Origin: a virus
IMG/VR virus record: IMGVR_UViG_3300027741_000065
Span: 1 to 61,217 of that record
Length of the DNA stretch: 61,217 nt
Direction: 5' to 3' (one strand)
Shown here: positions 10,501-19,218 of the stretch, in pieces
How positions within the stretch are numbered: the first letter of the stretch is position 1
How the letters are laid out: every line of letters begins with the position of its first letter
The notes under the pieces: model-generated
The model's input: the letters and a program-made list of their open reading frames with translations, nothing else
Database searches by the model: none
Told to the model about the DNA's origin: nothing
Position numbers and translations under genes: made by a program

Positions 10501-13500
10501 AAGGGTGGTCCTCGCGCCCCTGCAGCTCCTCGCACTCCACGGGGTGAATCTACTGGAGGTCCAAAAACTCCAAGAGGCCCATCAGTCAAAGCCCCAACAG
10601 CCATTCCTACAGAGTTGGAAGGGCTAGGTCTGGAAGACTTATTGGGAGAGTTGGATGAGGCTTTAAATGGAAAACCTCCAGAAGCACCCAAGCCTCCAAA
10701 ATTTGAAGCTCCAACAGGACTTGGCGCTAAACCAAAAAGAGAAAACAAAAAGCCAGTACAGGAAACTAAAAAACCAGTACAGCTGTTGCTTACATATTCC
10801 GCTCTATCTGGAATGGATAACTACTATAGAGCGCAATATTTTAAATACCTTGAAAACAAACAAGTTAATGCGGCACTGTCTCGTATAGCCCAGAACGCCA
10901 AGAACACTAGCGATGACCCTAACAGCGGCCTGTATTCCCGCAAAGGTGATCAAGATTACGCCAATGTGCAGCCCATCATTCAACGTGTATGGGAAGCTAT
11001 TGGGCAAAAGATTAGTGATGTAACGCAGCGTATCAAGCAGGTTTACGCATTGCTGGTTACTAAATTTGGTGAGCCAATCAAAGCGCATCTACGTACGTTT
11101 GTTGAAACATTGCGAAACAAAGATAAACGGCGTCCAAAGAATCAAACCCCAGTTCAGTCTGAACCCATTGATACCGAATCTCGGGTTGTGTACCTTGGCA
11201 AGTCTAGGTTTGCAAGCGATGGCATTTACCTACCCCGAGCACAGTCACAATATGCTTACTCTGCTCTGGAAAACCTGGAAGCACAGGTGGGTGATATTGA
11301 TGAGTTTGTAGCCAATGAGCTGGGCTATCCATCTGTTGAAAAGATGGCTAAAGGATTGGCTGGATACCAGATTGACGGTCTAGCTCTAGCTATTCAAGCC
11401 AACAAACTTGGTAAAGGCTTCATCATTGGTGACGACACCGGTGTGGGTAAAGGACGCGCTGCAGCCGCAATGTTGGTATGGGCTAAAAAGAATGGAAAGA
11501 TCCCAATCTTTGTTACCCTGAGCGACTCTTTGTACACAGCAATGTATGAAGATTTGAGCAATATTGGGCATGAAGATATGCAGATTGGAATGACCAATAA
11601 TGATTCTATTATTCAGAAAAACATTGGTAACGGCAAAACCAAAATTGTATTCCAGAATAAAGGAAAGAATGGTCCAGACCTTATGTCCTACATCACCAAG
11701 CATGGTGAGCTGCCTAAGGGCATGGATGTATTGTTTACTTCCTACTCTCAACTGAATGGTGGAGCTGGTTCCCCGGCTCGACAAAATGCAATTGCTTCTT
11801 TGGTAGCTGCAGGTAAAGCTGTGTTGGTTATGGATGAAGCCCATAATGCAGCAGGCATACCAACTAACCCAGAATCAATGGGCCAGAACGCATTTTTTAT
11901 GTCTTTGCTTACAGGTAAAAACTTGTTGGGCAAAGACAAAGATGCGCCAGAAGATTGGCAGCCACCATCAGCTTTGTACCTGTCGGCTACTTTTGCTAAG
12001 CGGCCTGACAACATGCCGTTGTATATACATACAAACCTACGCTATGCAGCCAACACTCCAGAAGAGTTGACTGAATTGTTTGGCAAAGGTGTAAAAACTG
12101 ACGTACTACAACAAGTTTCATCTGAAATGCTTGTTGAGTCTGGTTCCATGTTGCGCCGCGAGAGATCGTATGAGGGCGTAACTATGGACTTTGTTACAGA
12201 TGAAGCCAATGCTCCACGCGATACAAGGGAGGTTGATAGGGTTACAACTATTCTTCGCTCTTTAGTTAATGCTGACCGCGCCCTCAAAGAGTGGTTGAAG
12301 ACGGGAGATGCTCAAAAAGATATTATTGAAAAGCTTGGACCTAAGGGTTCTATGTTGGGCAAACAAGGGCCTAACGCATTTACCCAAGCAAGAAGTAACA
12401 TGTTTACTTCCGTGGTTCACAACTACATTGGCACTCTGTTGCTGTCTACCAAAACTCAAACTGCAGTAGACATGGTAGTCGACAAAATGAATAACGGCGA
12501 GAAGGTTGTTATTGGTTTGCAGAGCACCAATGGCAGCGCCCTGGATGATTTTGTTCAAAAGAACAACATCAAGATTGGAGACGAGATTTCCAACTTTGGG
12601 TGGCAAACTTTAATTCAACGTGCAATTGATTCAACCAGAAAAATTACATTGAAGGCTGCCAATGGAGATAAAAAAGATGATGTAAAAGTGGAGATTCCTT
12701 ACTCCATGATGCCGCCCTCTATAAGGGCTGGCTATGACAACTTGGCATTAATGATCAAAGACTTTCAGTCTGATTTACCTGTTGCTCCTATTGATTTCAT
12801 ACGCACAGAGCTTGAAAGTAAGTATGTCTGGACAATTGATGGTAAGACTAATGTTGGCAATACTCCACCGGCTGGAGTTAAGTCTCGGCGTTTAGTTGTT
12901 AAAGAAGTGACTGGTCGTAACACTGCTATTGACTACCGTGGGGACAAGCCAAAATACATGGCACTTGACAACCCCGAGCGTGTTCAAATGATTTCCCAGT
13001 TTCAAAATGGGGAAGACTCAGAAAAAGGGCCAATTGACGTACTAATAATTAATTCTGCTGGTGCTACCGGTATTTCCTTACATGCATCTGTTGAGGCGTT
13101 TGATCAGCGTCCTCGCCACATGATTGTGCTGCAGCCACATGGAGATATTAGCGTCTTCATTCAGTTGCTTGGACGTATTCATAGGACGGGTCAAGTTGAG
13201 TGGCCGTCATTTACCATGCTTGCTACCGGCATCCCAGCTGAGCGGCGTATTCTGGCAATGCTTCGTAAGAAGCTATCCAGCTTAAAGTCCAATACTTCAG
13301 GCGGATCCAGTAGTACAAAGGTTAATGGCGTTGACTTCATCAACATGTATGGGGACGTAGCAACTGCCGAGTACCTTAATGAACATGCCGACATCCGTGA
13401 GTTTTTAGGCCAGCCATTATTTCAAGATCCCGATAAGGAAGCGGGAACAGACTTGGCTCACAAAGCTTCTGGCACGGCGGGATTGTTGTCCTCTGCAGAT

Positions 13501-16500
13501 CAGCAAGAGTTTTTTGACTCTATTGAGGCTAGTTACACAGCGGCGATTGAACTTCGTAACGCCACCGGGACTAATGCTCTAGAGCGTAGGGTTCTTCCTT
13601 TGAATGCAGAGATGATCAAGGAAAACCTTATTGAAGAGGGATTGGACAACTCTAACCCATTTTTGTCTGATGTGGTTATGGCTCAGTTCAACGTAGATGT
13701 GATTGGGTCCATACCTACTGAGCAAAACATTAAAGATGATATTGCTCAAGCTTTGAACGGACGTACTCCCCAGCAAGTAGTAGATGAGATTGATGCTGAA
13801 CTCAACACTATTTTTATTGAAGTGCGCAACCAAATTATTTTGAAGCAACAGGATTTGGATAGAGCTATTGCGGCACCAGAAGCTACAGAAAAAGACAAAG
13901 AACAATTTACAAATCAAAAAAATGGATTGATCGGGGATTTTGTAAAACTTGGCGCTCGTCGGGAGCAAACGCTTAATGCTTTAAGGTACGAATACGCAAT
14001 TGGCATGGGCTATCAAGATTTTGAAATTAACAACGTGCCTGCAAGCGCAGTTGTTATTGGCATTAAAGTTGACAAGTCTCGTATTGGAAAATCAAAAACA
14101 GGTAACCCTTACTCTCCATCCAACTTCCAAGTTATCTTTAAGCGCAACATTCCAGATGGTAGGGTTGCTCCTTCATTAGCTACGCTAGAAGGAAAAAGCA
14201 TTAAAAAAAGTAGTGGTTACCGCAATCCCCCTTTAAATGAATTTTTTGCCTTACGTTCTGTAACGGGTGGCCGCACTACCCGCTACATTGCCCTGGGGAA
14301 CATCCTGCGGGCTGCACAACTTTTTGATAAAGATGGTGGAGAAATTGCTAGGTTTACTATTGCGAACCAAGATGAGCCGGTGTCTGGTGTGGTCATGCCT
14401 GCCAAATACGAGCCCGTGGCTATCAGTTCACAGCCAGTGCGGTTGCGTAATCCTAATGCGGCATCGCAGTTCGTCTTAGCAGCATGGCACCAATTCCTGC
14501 AGAAGAAGTATCAAGATACCCAGTTTGATTCTTACAAAGATGTAGCAGACCAAGTAAAGCCATTGCTACTAGAAGGCTTGCCAGACTTTGGCCCATTGGA
14601 GGAGACCAAGCGTAGGAACTATAGCGGCACTATTTTGCGCGGCTCACAAAACATGTGGACGCTTACGCTAGATACGTACCGTCCAAGCAATGGTTTCCGT
14701 TTAGTTATTGATGAATCAGCCCCCAAGAAGTTTATTTCCTCTCCAGACATTAAAGATCTGGTTGGGGCTATGGCTAAAAAACGCAACGGACCTTATGAAA
14801 TGTCCGACAGGAGCTACATCCGCGATCCGGAAAAAGTTGCTGCGTTGGTTAAGTTCTTACACAAAAACTATCCCGCTACTGTAGAAGCTGATTTTGGAAC
14901 ATTGGCTCGTGAACTAATGAAGGTGGAGTTTGACAACAGCGAGGCCAATAAGGGCATGTTGTCTCGTGGAGTTGCTGAGGGTGGTCAAAGCGTTGAAGAC
15001 GTTCAATCCCAAATTATTCCAATCAACGGTATCACTGTTAAAGTTGTTCAGTCTGCTGACAACCTTCCGGATACAGCTGCTCCTTCCGATGTTGAGGGTG
15101 CTTGGTACTCCGGAAACACCGTTTACCTTGTGGCTGATAACTTGCCTAATGCGAAACGTGTACAGGAAGTACTAGCGCATGAAGCAATTGGCCATGCCGC
15201 ATTGGAAGCAATGCTTGGCAAGGAAATGATGGGTGAGTTAGTAAAGAACGTACAAAACCTAGAGAAAACTTCAAATCTTATTAAGAAGATTTCTGAGCAA
15301 GTAGACCGCACACAACCCGGCTTGTCTCCAGAAAACCGGGCCAAAGAGATCGTAGCCGTAATGGCAGAGCGCGGGATTCAGAATGGACTGATAAAGCGTG
15401 TTTTTCAGGCAATACGTAACTTCCTTAAAAAACTTGGCTTCACAATTGAGTTTTCTGACAGTGATATCTTAGCTCTGCTGAGGAATGCAGAGAAATTTGT
15501 GGCTGGAGAGTTTAGCCCAACAGGGGAATCACTCTATTCTAGGAAAAACATTTATGGAAAACCAGCACCATTGGCTGTATTCCAAGCTCCAGATGAATTG
15601 AAGCTAACGGATACGTTTATCCAAAAGTATGTTGACAAGCAAATTGATACCAAGCGTATTGTTGAGGCCATCACAAAAGAAACTGGTCGTATCCAAGACG
15701 CTTGGAATCCATACCTTAAAGAAGAGTTGTTCCACGGAAGAACTGCTAAACAGACCATAGACTTTCTGAAGAATGATTTGCGTCCCTTGTTGGAAGACAT
15801 GGACAAGCGCGGAATAAATCTGGATGATTTCAATGAGTACCTCCACAATCGCCATGCCAAAATTCGTAATGAAGTTATAGCTATACGTGATCCTGGAAAA
15901 CCTGATGGCGGATCTGGAATATTTAACCAAGAAGCAGATGACTACATGGCAGATCTGGATAAAAATCCAGAACTTAAAAAGAATTTTGAAGCTCTTGCAG
16001 CCAAAATTGATAGCATCATTGAGGAAACTCAAAACCTGTTAGTGTCATCCGGCTTGGAAAAGCAAAGCACTATTGATGGTTGGCGTGAATTGTTTCCATT
16101 CTACGTTCCTCTTAACCGAGAGGAGGATGAGCTTGATTTCATTAACTCAAGCAGCGGCATGGGCCAAGGATTCAATGTTAGCGGCCCCTTCTCAAAAGCA
16201 GCCATAGGCTCGTTCAAGACTGTTAAGGACATTGTTGGAAGCATTGCCCTACAACGTGAGCGTGCAATTGTTAGATCAGAGAAAGCTATCGTTGGACGGG
16301 CAGTATATGCCCTGGCTATCCAAAACCCCAATCCAAACTTTTGGATGCCTATCAACCCAGAGGCCATCAAGAACAAGCAGAAGCTTATTGATGAAATGGT
16401 AAAGATGGGCATGTCTTTGGCTGATGCTGAAAACATTTTTCAAGAGCCAAAAACTGGTAGCCTGGATAAGAAAACTAACGTAGTTAAGTATGCAGTCAAT

Positions 16501-18282
16501 CCAAATATGCGCAACTCACCTAACGTGCTTCATACACGTATCAATGGTGAAGACCGCTACGTGTTCTTTAACCCGGGAAACCCCAACGCTAAGCGTATGG
16601 TGGAATCTTTAAAGAACCTTGATACCCATCAAGTAGATGAAGTATTGAGTGGCATTGCCGAGATAACCCGTTTCATTGCAGCTGCAAGCACTCAATACAA
16701 CCCAATTTTTGGTGCATTCAACTTTGTGCGTGACGTTCAGAGTGCTGCACTCAACCTGTCCAGCACTCCTATTGCTGATAGTAAAGTTCAGGTTGTTAGT
16801 GACTCTGCAAAGGCTGTAAGGGCAATATACCGTCATTTGCGCGGAAAAGGTGCTACTACTCCAGAGATGCAGAACTGGATAGATTTGTTTGAACAGTTTC
16901 AAAAAGCTGGTGGTCAAACAGGTTTTCGAGAGCAGTTTAGCCGAGGCAAAGGCAAGGAAACCATTGTTGCTCGTGAGCTTGAACGCTTAAACCGTGGGAA
17001 CGTCAAGAAAACTGCCTATGCCGTATTTGATTGGCTGTCTGACTATAACGATGCTATGGAGAACGCAGTTCGTCTTTCTGCGTTTAAAGCTGCCTTAGAT
17101 AAGAATATCTCTGTAGATCAAGCTGCAAGCATAGCCAAGAACATTACTGTTAACTTTAACCGTAGGGGTGCAAGCACTCAAACGATTGGCGCCTTGTATG
17201 CTTTCTTTAATGCTAGTGTTCAGGGTACAGCACGGTTAGCTCAAACGCTTTTTGCCAAAGACAAAAATGGCAAGATGATTTTAAGTTCTATTGGTAAAAA
17301 GATTGTTGCCGGCGGAATGCTAATTGGAGTTATGCAAGCCGCCATCTTGGCTATGGCTGGTTTTGGTGCAGATGATCCTCCCGAGTGGGTAAAGTCTAAA
17401 AACCTTGTTATTCCAATTCCAGGTAGTGAAAGCAAGTACTTAACTGTACCAATGCCATTGGGTTTCAACATCTTCCCCAATGTTGGCCGCATTGCTTCTG
17501 AGTACATGTTGGTCCAATCTGGTGCGATGGGTGGCAAGCGTGATATTAAGAAAACCATTACTTACCTTGGATCTTCAATATTTGATTCCGTTAACCCGCT
17601 TGGATCCAGCACGTTTGCTCAAACATTGGCACCTACTATTGTTGATCCATTTGTCGGCATTGCTGAAAACAAAGATCCTTTTGGTCGTCCAATTTCAAAA
17701 GAGAACAAAGCTCTTGCGCCAACACCTGGCTACCAGCGCAGCCGGGATTCGGCCAATGGATTGAGCCAGGCAATTGCTTATGGCCTTAACTACATAACTG
17801 GTGGAGGCGATAAAGGAATTGGTTTAGTTAGTCCAACTGCAGACCAGCTGAGCTATATAGCAGGGCAATATACCGGCGGTGTTGGAAAACTTGGTATTCA
17901 AAGTTACGAGTACGCAAAGTCAAAAGTAACGGGGGAGGAGGTACAACCATACCAAGTTCCAGTTGTTGGTAAGCTGTACGGTGATACCAATACACCCGCT
18001 GCTATTGCTGGTCACTTCTACGAAAACATCATTGAGATGTCCAAGCATGAGAACATCATCAAGGAAATGAAGGGAAAGGGCGTAACCGAGTATTACAAGG
18101 AAAACCCTGAGGCTAGGCTATACCATCGAGCCAACTATGTTTCCAACGAAGTTGCTCGACTTAAGAAAGAAAAAAAGGCGCTGATGGAGAAAAATGCACC
18201 AGACGCCCAGATTAAAAGAAAAGATGAACGCATAAAAGAAGTGATGGCAGCGTTCAACAAAGAAGTTACAAAACGCCAATGA
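4516..18282 (+). CDS. Giant polyvalent protein (protease/methyltransferase/helicase), 4588 aa
   Basis: This one gene fills 22% of the genome. Seen in order: an N-terminal cap (GVPEGITQSE); an Ala-rich hydrophobic region (~125-320); an ADP-ribosyltransferase-like segment (LYRGE, R512, then WWTTDKA and FG); Lys/Ala/Glu repeats (~780-835); and a zincin HEWHH (H1250, E1251, H1254). An N6-adenine methyltransferase follows with DPTGGNG (1668-1674) and NPPF (1729-1732), then a Gly-rich linker (~1880-2100). A strawberry-notch-like SF2 helicase has Walker A TGVGKG (2308-2313), DEAH (2440-2443) and LLGRIHRTGQ (2884-2893). A second zincin-like HEAIGH (3555-3560) and an LPD38-like C-terminus with NPIFGAFNFVRD (4062-4073) complete it. 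Such polyvalent proteins, like P1 DarB, are packaged and ejected to counter restriction or early host defence; that role is inferred here. Start: ATG after AAGGGGTTAAC. Confidence 0.9.
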   Translation: MDVLMPDGTTITGVPEGITQSELLARYNKLVPSTESAVEPSEVQPQTGLSAFAPSVMRGGRGLVSLMGDVAPAMIAKAVGANDYAKQQMKEAAAYQKETEALYPSAVPSFTNIKGVGDALTYIVEAVGEAIPTLIPSLFTGGAAAVAGRGAVAAARVAAEKAAATSMASGVTAEAAKEIALKAGVNAAKREALKYEIAGSLVGSAAQNVPDVYQGLYEKGYDNLPAALLFGGFNTVLDAVTPINLLRKSKLSGIPENEIIGAWYKRAGKGALEGMVSEGVTESIQEMSSAAAEKFVDSNNDFFTPQNFERFINAGLKGGLGGAGISAATNVAFGRKEEEVPPSPLAAVPPSNSPIVGTTKVNVGGKESIKVVRQDGSVDIDGVQVTPPTAGIATLPTQPGDQAIVTTAPTQEGQGITTLVPPVQQDITGEESQDQQQLIDEANQILGTPTVTPVTVGQTPDIIDLLPKEPKGTTSGPKTIETQQTTPQEQQAPTAPVTWETIQPGQDITLYRGENKENLKEGEWWTTDKAKAEKFGEVTEVTLPADIVGKHSVQGHGGPDEFVFPTPGSRPTDLAKKPEVTAPPAITGGPSTPKGPVAPVEKPVEVAPTPEPTATEEKPTNIDEVIRSYRDDPDVAAGVIANDLVGQTHLTAEVRQIAKTYLTDGEDAGRTQFKESVQDPDSGFGLLGLTQPEMDAYFDEMDQYLTERSKIFRAEPAQSAALPQLPAGETKPVEGEAAPTGGPTAPTGETKPVEGEAAPTGGPAAPAGPAKPPKVKLTDEEKAKAAEEKKAADEAKAKAAEEKKAADEAKAKAAEEKAAADKAAEEQKKKLEEFNKQPMKVAMDEGNADTVASLLYGKSVPPELHPIILSEGLIRIPVNMDEVEKIESALVKYGFTITGRDVPATTDDPAYQGPERLTISALYKPEKTSIEGGGAEFGGNRKGKPKNVQPITKDATDGQINKMLAAVSKEELLDVTSNPNSSFGAMMFKEGIVSYILSPVDYMLKELKASTSLYINSQMGGKQAIKLALQRGMETQVQTLLQQYADSLTDLQKIFDSNPRIADLSLALKDKYIKDEFVREAIKKYTDDGLKLRSTFEEKFKNFTQVFSNLYQLFAGNEDSTDQTNRIVKKETEVPPELGNIIRRGMRDHRQGRNVDVEDFVKTFGLFPGGVDFGNWVNQSERAAHLNAIYDAMYDMADLSGISPKMLGLDQKLKIAIGAQGRGGKTAAHYIPKLNEINLTKTKGDGTLGHEWHHGLDHNLRLTTNGKILMADTVVMLKGMMDVDRVENNLRSILRDAANTADNRNLPPKKAMFAAVTQGRYDQQPSIYQNSNEPTKFYKDARNLDDGASPPYWSSDTEMLSRGFESMLFDASKGGSPYLVGPDRADGYISPKNGYAGTSYPTGKERPNINEVFKQMLEQIDPETLEVKTYKMETKIVYIEDLGYAVLDQYNLSTGGDGTLIWYKDEKQAEHIKSSRNGNDRALTPYRIQIGKVNSRILDISKRVDAIMEEMGLFKWPEIKNGSMAESMFYHMRQGWWPKNNRELAEYGIKAYLQKPELLGFNPAKDQSEIDKYKISDFEGDRVKLKQTQEDFEAAAARYIGQIITDMRASGSDTKAIYDYIVNLYQNQPTLDVQSVLSKTNNAYSTPLPIAFLAGMLARIKSTTTVFDPTGGNGMLVVAANPQNVTTIELDPHRANNMELMQIGNVIQGDTTEEVKKLRDQEVDVVLANPPFGALSTPVKVPSWTGQDYRIGTLDQLIAAESLRTMANNGHAILILGAHPKPGTVTSTDRVFLNWLYGNYNVADHFEIAGNLYRKQGASWPLRFLVIAGRNQTENAYPIDFTVDRITSFDELWSRYVQASDRSEKVVVGTGKKQQPAGGANQQPGGVPTGNTSEDGELGGGVGAGEGAGNGEPLSPTGGGTGTSGAGGRGTAGGNGTGEQQPPNGKGKRGGSSDSETGGTGGRTGSSEKSGDELGGLSDLDLDDIFDNLGKPEKPKGGPRAPAAPRTPRGESTGGPKTPRGPSVKAPTAIPTELEGLGLEDLLGELDEALNGKPPEAPKPPKFEAPTGLGAKPKRENKKPVQETKKPVQLLLTYSALSGMDNYYRAQYFKYLENKQVNAALSRIAQNAKNTSDDPNSGLYSRKGDQDYANVQPIIQRVWEAIGQKISDVTQRIKQVYALLVTKFGEPIKAHLRTFVETLRNKDKRRPKNQTPVQSEPIDTESRVVYLGKSRFASDGIYLPRAQSQYAYSALENLEAQVGDIDEFVANELGYPSVEKMAKGLAGYQIDGLALAIQANKLGKGFIIGDDTGVGKGRAAAAMLVWAKKNGKIPIFVTLSDSLYTAMYEDLSNIGHEDMQIGMTNNDSIIQKNIGNGKTKIVFQNKGKNGPDLMSYITKHGELPKGMDVLFTSYSQLNGGAGSPARQNAIASLVAAGKAVLVMDEAHNAAGIPTNPESMGQNAFFMSLLTGKNLLGKDKDAPEDWQPPSALYLSATFAKRPDNMPLYIHTNLRYAANTPEELTELFGKGVKTDVLQQVSSEMLVESGSMLRRERSYEGVTMDFVTDEANAPRDTREVDRVTTILRSLVNADRALKEWLKTGDAQKDIIEKLGPKGSMLGKQGPNAFTQARSNMFTSVVHNYIGTLLLSTKTQTAVDMVVDKMNNGEKVVIGLQSTNGSALDDFVQKNNIKIGDEISNFGWQTLIQRAIDSTRKITLKAANGDKKDDVKVEIPYSMMPPSIRAGYDNLALMIKDFQSDLPVAPIDFIRTELESKYVWTIDGKTNVGNTPPAGVKSRRLVVKEVTGRNTAIDYRGDKPKYMALDNPERVQMISQFQNGEDSEKGPIDVLIINSAGATGISLHASVEAFDQRPRHMIVLQPHGDISVFIQLLGRIHRTGQVEWPSFTMLATGIPAERRILAMLRKKLSSLKSNTSGGSSSTKVNGVDFINMYGDVATAEYLNEHADIREFLGQPLFQDPDKEAGTDLAHKASGTAGLLSSADQQEFFDSIEASYTAAIELRNATGTNALERRVLPLNAEMIKENLIEEGLDNSNPFLSDVVMAQFNVDVIGSIPTEQNIKDDIAQALNGRTPQQVVDEIDAELNTIFIEVRNQIILKQQDLDRAIAAPEATEKDKEQFTNQKNGLIGDFVKLGARREQTLNALRYEYAIGMGYQDFEINNVPASAVVIGIKVDKSRIGKSKTGNPYSPSNFQVIFKRNIPDGRVAPSLATLEGKSIKKSSGYRNPPLNEFFALRSVTGGRTTRYIALGNILRAAQLFDKDGGEIARFTIANQDEPVSGVVMPAKYEPVAISSQPVRLRNPNAASQFVLAAWHQFLQKKYQDTQFDSYKDVADQVKPLLLEGLPDFGPLEETKRRNYSGTILRGSQNMWTLTLDTYRPSNGFRLVIDESAPKKFISSPDIKDLVGAMAKKRNGPYEMSDRSYIRDPEKVAALVKFLHKNYPATVEADFGTLARELMKVEFDNSEANKGMLSRGVAEGGQSVEDVQSQIIPINGITVKVVQSADNLPDTAAPSDVEGAWYSGNTVYLVADNLPNAKRVQEVLAHEAIGHAALEAMLGKEMMGELVKNVQNLEKTSNLIKKISEQVDRTQPGLSPENRAKEIVAVMAERGIQNGLIKRVFQAIRNFLKKLGFTIEFSDSDILALLRNAEKFVAGEFSPTGESLYSRKNIYGKPAPLAVFQAPDELKLTDTFIQKYVDKQIDTKRIVEAITKETGRIQDAWNPYLKEELFHGRTAKQTIDFLKNDLRPLLEDMDKRGINLDDFNEYLHNRHAKIRNEVIAIRDPGKPDGGSGIFNQEADDYMADLDKNPELKKNFEALAAKIDSIIEETQNLLVSSGLEKQSTIDGWRELFPFYVPLNREEDELDFINSSSGMGQGFNVSGPFSKAAIGSFKTVKDIVGSIALQRERAIVRSEKAIVGRAVYALAIQNPNPNFWMPINPEAIKNKQKLIDEMVKMGMSLADAENIFQEPKTGSLDKKTNVVKYAVNPNMRNSPNVLHTRINGEDRYVFFNPGNPNAKRMVESLKNLDTHQVDEVLSGIAEITRFIAAASTQYNPIFGAFNFVRDVQSAALNLSSTPIADSKVQVVSDSAKAVRAIYRHLRGKGATTPEMQNWIDLFEQFQKAGGQTGFREQFSRGKGKETIVARELERLNRGNVKKTAYAVFDWLSDYNDAMENAVRLSAFKAALDKNISVDQAASIAKNITVNFNRRGASTQTIGALYAFFNASVQGTARLAQTLFAKDKNGKMILSSIGKKIVAGGMLIGVMQAAILAMAGFGADDPPEWVKSKNLVIPIPGSESKYLTVPMPLGFNIFPNVGRIASEYMLVQSGAMGGKRDIKKTITYLGSSIFDSVNPLGSSTFAQTLAPTIVDPFVGIAENKDPFGRPISKENKALAPTPGYQRSRDSANGLSQAIAYGLNYITGGGDKGIGLVSPTADQLSYIAGQYTGGVGKLGIQSYEYAKSKVTGEEVQPYQVPVVGKLYGDTNTPAAIAGHFYENIIEMSKHENIIKEMKGKGVTEYYKENPEARLYHRANYVSNEVARLKKEKKALMEKNAPDAQIKRKDERIKEVMAAFNKEVTKRQ
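6859..6963 (+). repeat. 42-bp tandem repeat, about 2.5 copies, inside the giant gene
   Basis: Copies at 6859-6900 and 6901-6942 are identical and a partial third runs to about 6963. They encode a 14-residue KAKAAEEKKAADEA unit, a charged alpha-helical linker between the N-terminal half and the next globular region. Just upstream, 6700-6830 holds two copies of a GETKPVEGEAAPTGGP-type unit. Confidence 0.85.
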
Positions 18283-18553
18283 TCTCCCGCTCAAAGAGTT
18301 GACCGATAGTTTGGCGGTGTGCTTCCTCCCACATCTCCAGTCTCTCGGCTCGACTCATATGGGCGCCCTGGTCTAGTTCGGAGTGGCACTTAAAGCACAA
18401 TGACGCAATCCTATAGTCATTGGCTTTAAGGCTACGTCCTTTCCCATCACGCATTTGGTTGCTGTGAGCAGCCACTACCGTACCGTCTTCTATACCACAG
18501 TGCTGGCAGGGCAACTCACGAGCCGCGTCCAGAAGCTTACGATTCCGGTACAT
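18266..18553 (-). CDS. YbcO/DUF1364-like HNH nuclease
   Basis: 95 aa if started at the ATG at 18553 (MYRNRKLLDAARELPCQ); a longer frame to 18604 would overlap the upstream gene far more. The core is PCQHCGIEDGTVVAAHSNQ, then GKG, KANDY and ASLCFKCHSELDQG. Two CxxC pairs and the AHSN/CHSELD histidines match the HNH-fold YbcO (NinX-region) nucleases of lambdoid phages. It is the last gene of the leftward recombination operon, where Holliday-junction or flap processing would fit, and it converges on the giant gene with a 17-base overlap. Confidence 0.72.
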   Translation of the reverse strand: MYRNRKLLDAARELPCQHCGIEDGTVVAAHSNQMRDGKGRSLKANDYRIASLCFKCHSELDQGAHMSRAERLEMWEEAHRQTIGQLFEREIIGVL

Positions 18554-18731
18554 CTTTTTTACGCTTCTTGATTGCAGCAATACCGCTCTCCGTCTTGCGC
18601 CCAATCAGAAATTGATCAGCCAAATCAAAAGCAGTTTCAATTACATCCCCGCTATTCCTGCCCCCCATAAGAAGTCCGGTCATTGCGAACATTGCAGCCA
18701 AGTCACGTAGGTTTTCTTCGTTCTCTGTCAT
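18537..18731 (-). CDS. Small phage protein, unknown function
   Basis: 64 aa (MTENEENLRDLAAMFAMTGLL). Start and upstream stop share TAATG at 18731, so it is translationally coupled. It has an amphipathic N-terminal helix with a Met/Leu/Gly patch and a basic C-terminus (KKRKKDVPES). Similar short proteins occur beside ERF/exonuclease modules in other phages, but I know of no function. Confidence 0.65.
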   Translation of the reverse strand: MTENEENLRDLAAMFAMTGLLMGGRNSGDVIETAFDLADQFLIGRKTESGIAAIKKRKKDVPES

Positions 18732-18946
18732 TAGTGAAACTCCCGTTCTTGGTGTTCTCTTCTGGACATTTCCAGTGTGTTTAGAACAGCGTTACAAACC
18801 ATTCTGTTGTCATCCATCTTGATCTGAACAAGGAGTTCGCACATGACGCAGCAAAGCGCCATGACGGCATCCATAGGATCTTTGCAAGGAGTATTTGCTA
18901 TAGATGCATAGATGGCATCCTGCATTTTTTGAAATGACTCATCCAT
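18731..18946 (-). CDS. Small Cys/Met-rich protein, unknown function
   Basis: 71 aa from ATG at 18946, which shares TGATG with the upstream stop and has GGAG five bases before it; a GTG three bases earlier is too close to that site. It is mostly helical with MALCCVMCELLVQIKM in the centre. Part of the leftward recombination operon; function unknown. Confidence 0.62.
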   Translation of the reverse strand: MDESFQKMQDAIYASIANTPCKDPMDAVMALCCVMCELLVQIKMDDNRMVCNAVLNTLEMSRREHQEREFH

Positions 18947-19218
18947 CACATCTCCATTGATTCAATAGTTTCTGACAAAAGAGTCTCCAAATACTTGCCG
19001 TTGACTGCGATGTTCTCAATCTCTTTGATTTCATTGACGCACTTTACGCAATCACGCAGGGCTTTGTTATACCCAGATTTGTAGGCGTCACCTCCATCTA
19101 GGATCATGCATATCGCGTCACGCACCAATGCTGATGCCTTACGTTGGGATGCTAAGACCTTGATCTTTTCGTAATGCTCTATTGGTAGATAGACGCTGTA
19201 TGGGACTAATTTATTCAT
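18946..19218 (-). CDS. Ribbon-helix-helix-like small protein
   Basis: 90 aa from ATG 19218, with GGAGG six bases upstream; the frame extends to a TTG at 19230 but that codon lies inside the ribosome site. The N-terminus PYSVYLPIEHYEKIKVLA followed by RKASALVRDAI has the strand-helix-helix spacing of RHH DNA-binding proteins. The C-terminal half is helical with CVKCVNEIKEIE. It may be an operon regulator; this is inference from the fold pattern. Confidence 0.55.
   Translation of the reverse strand: MNKLVPYSVYLPIEHYEKIKVLASQRKASALVRDAICMILDGGDAYKSGYNKALRDCVKCVNEIKEIENIAVNGKYLETLLSETIESMEM

Noticed and set aside
10158-10748. 196-aa antisense frame inside the giant gene
   Set aside because: It is opposite a Gly/Pro-rich linker; composition alone keeps it open.
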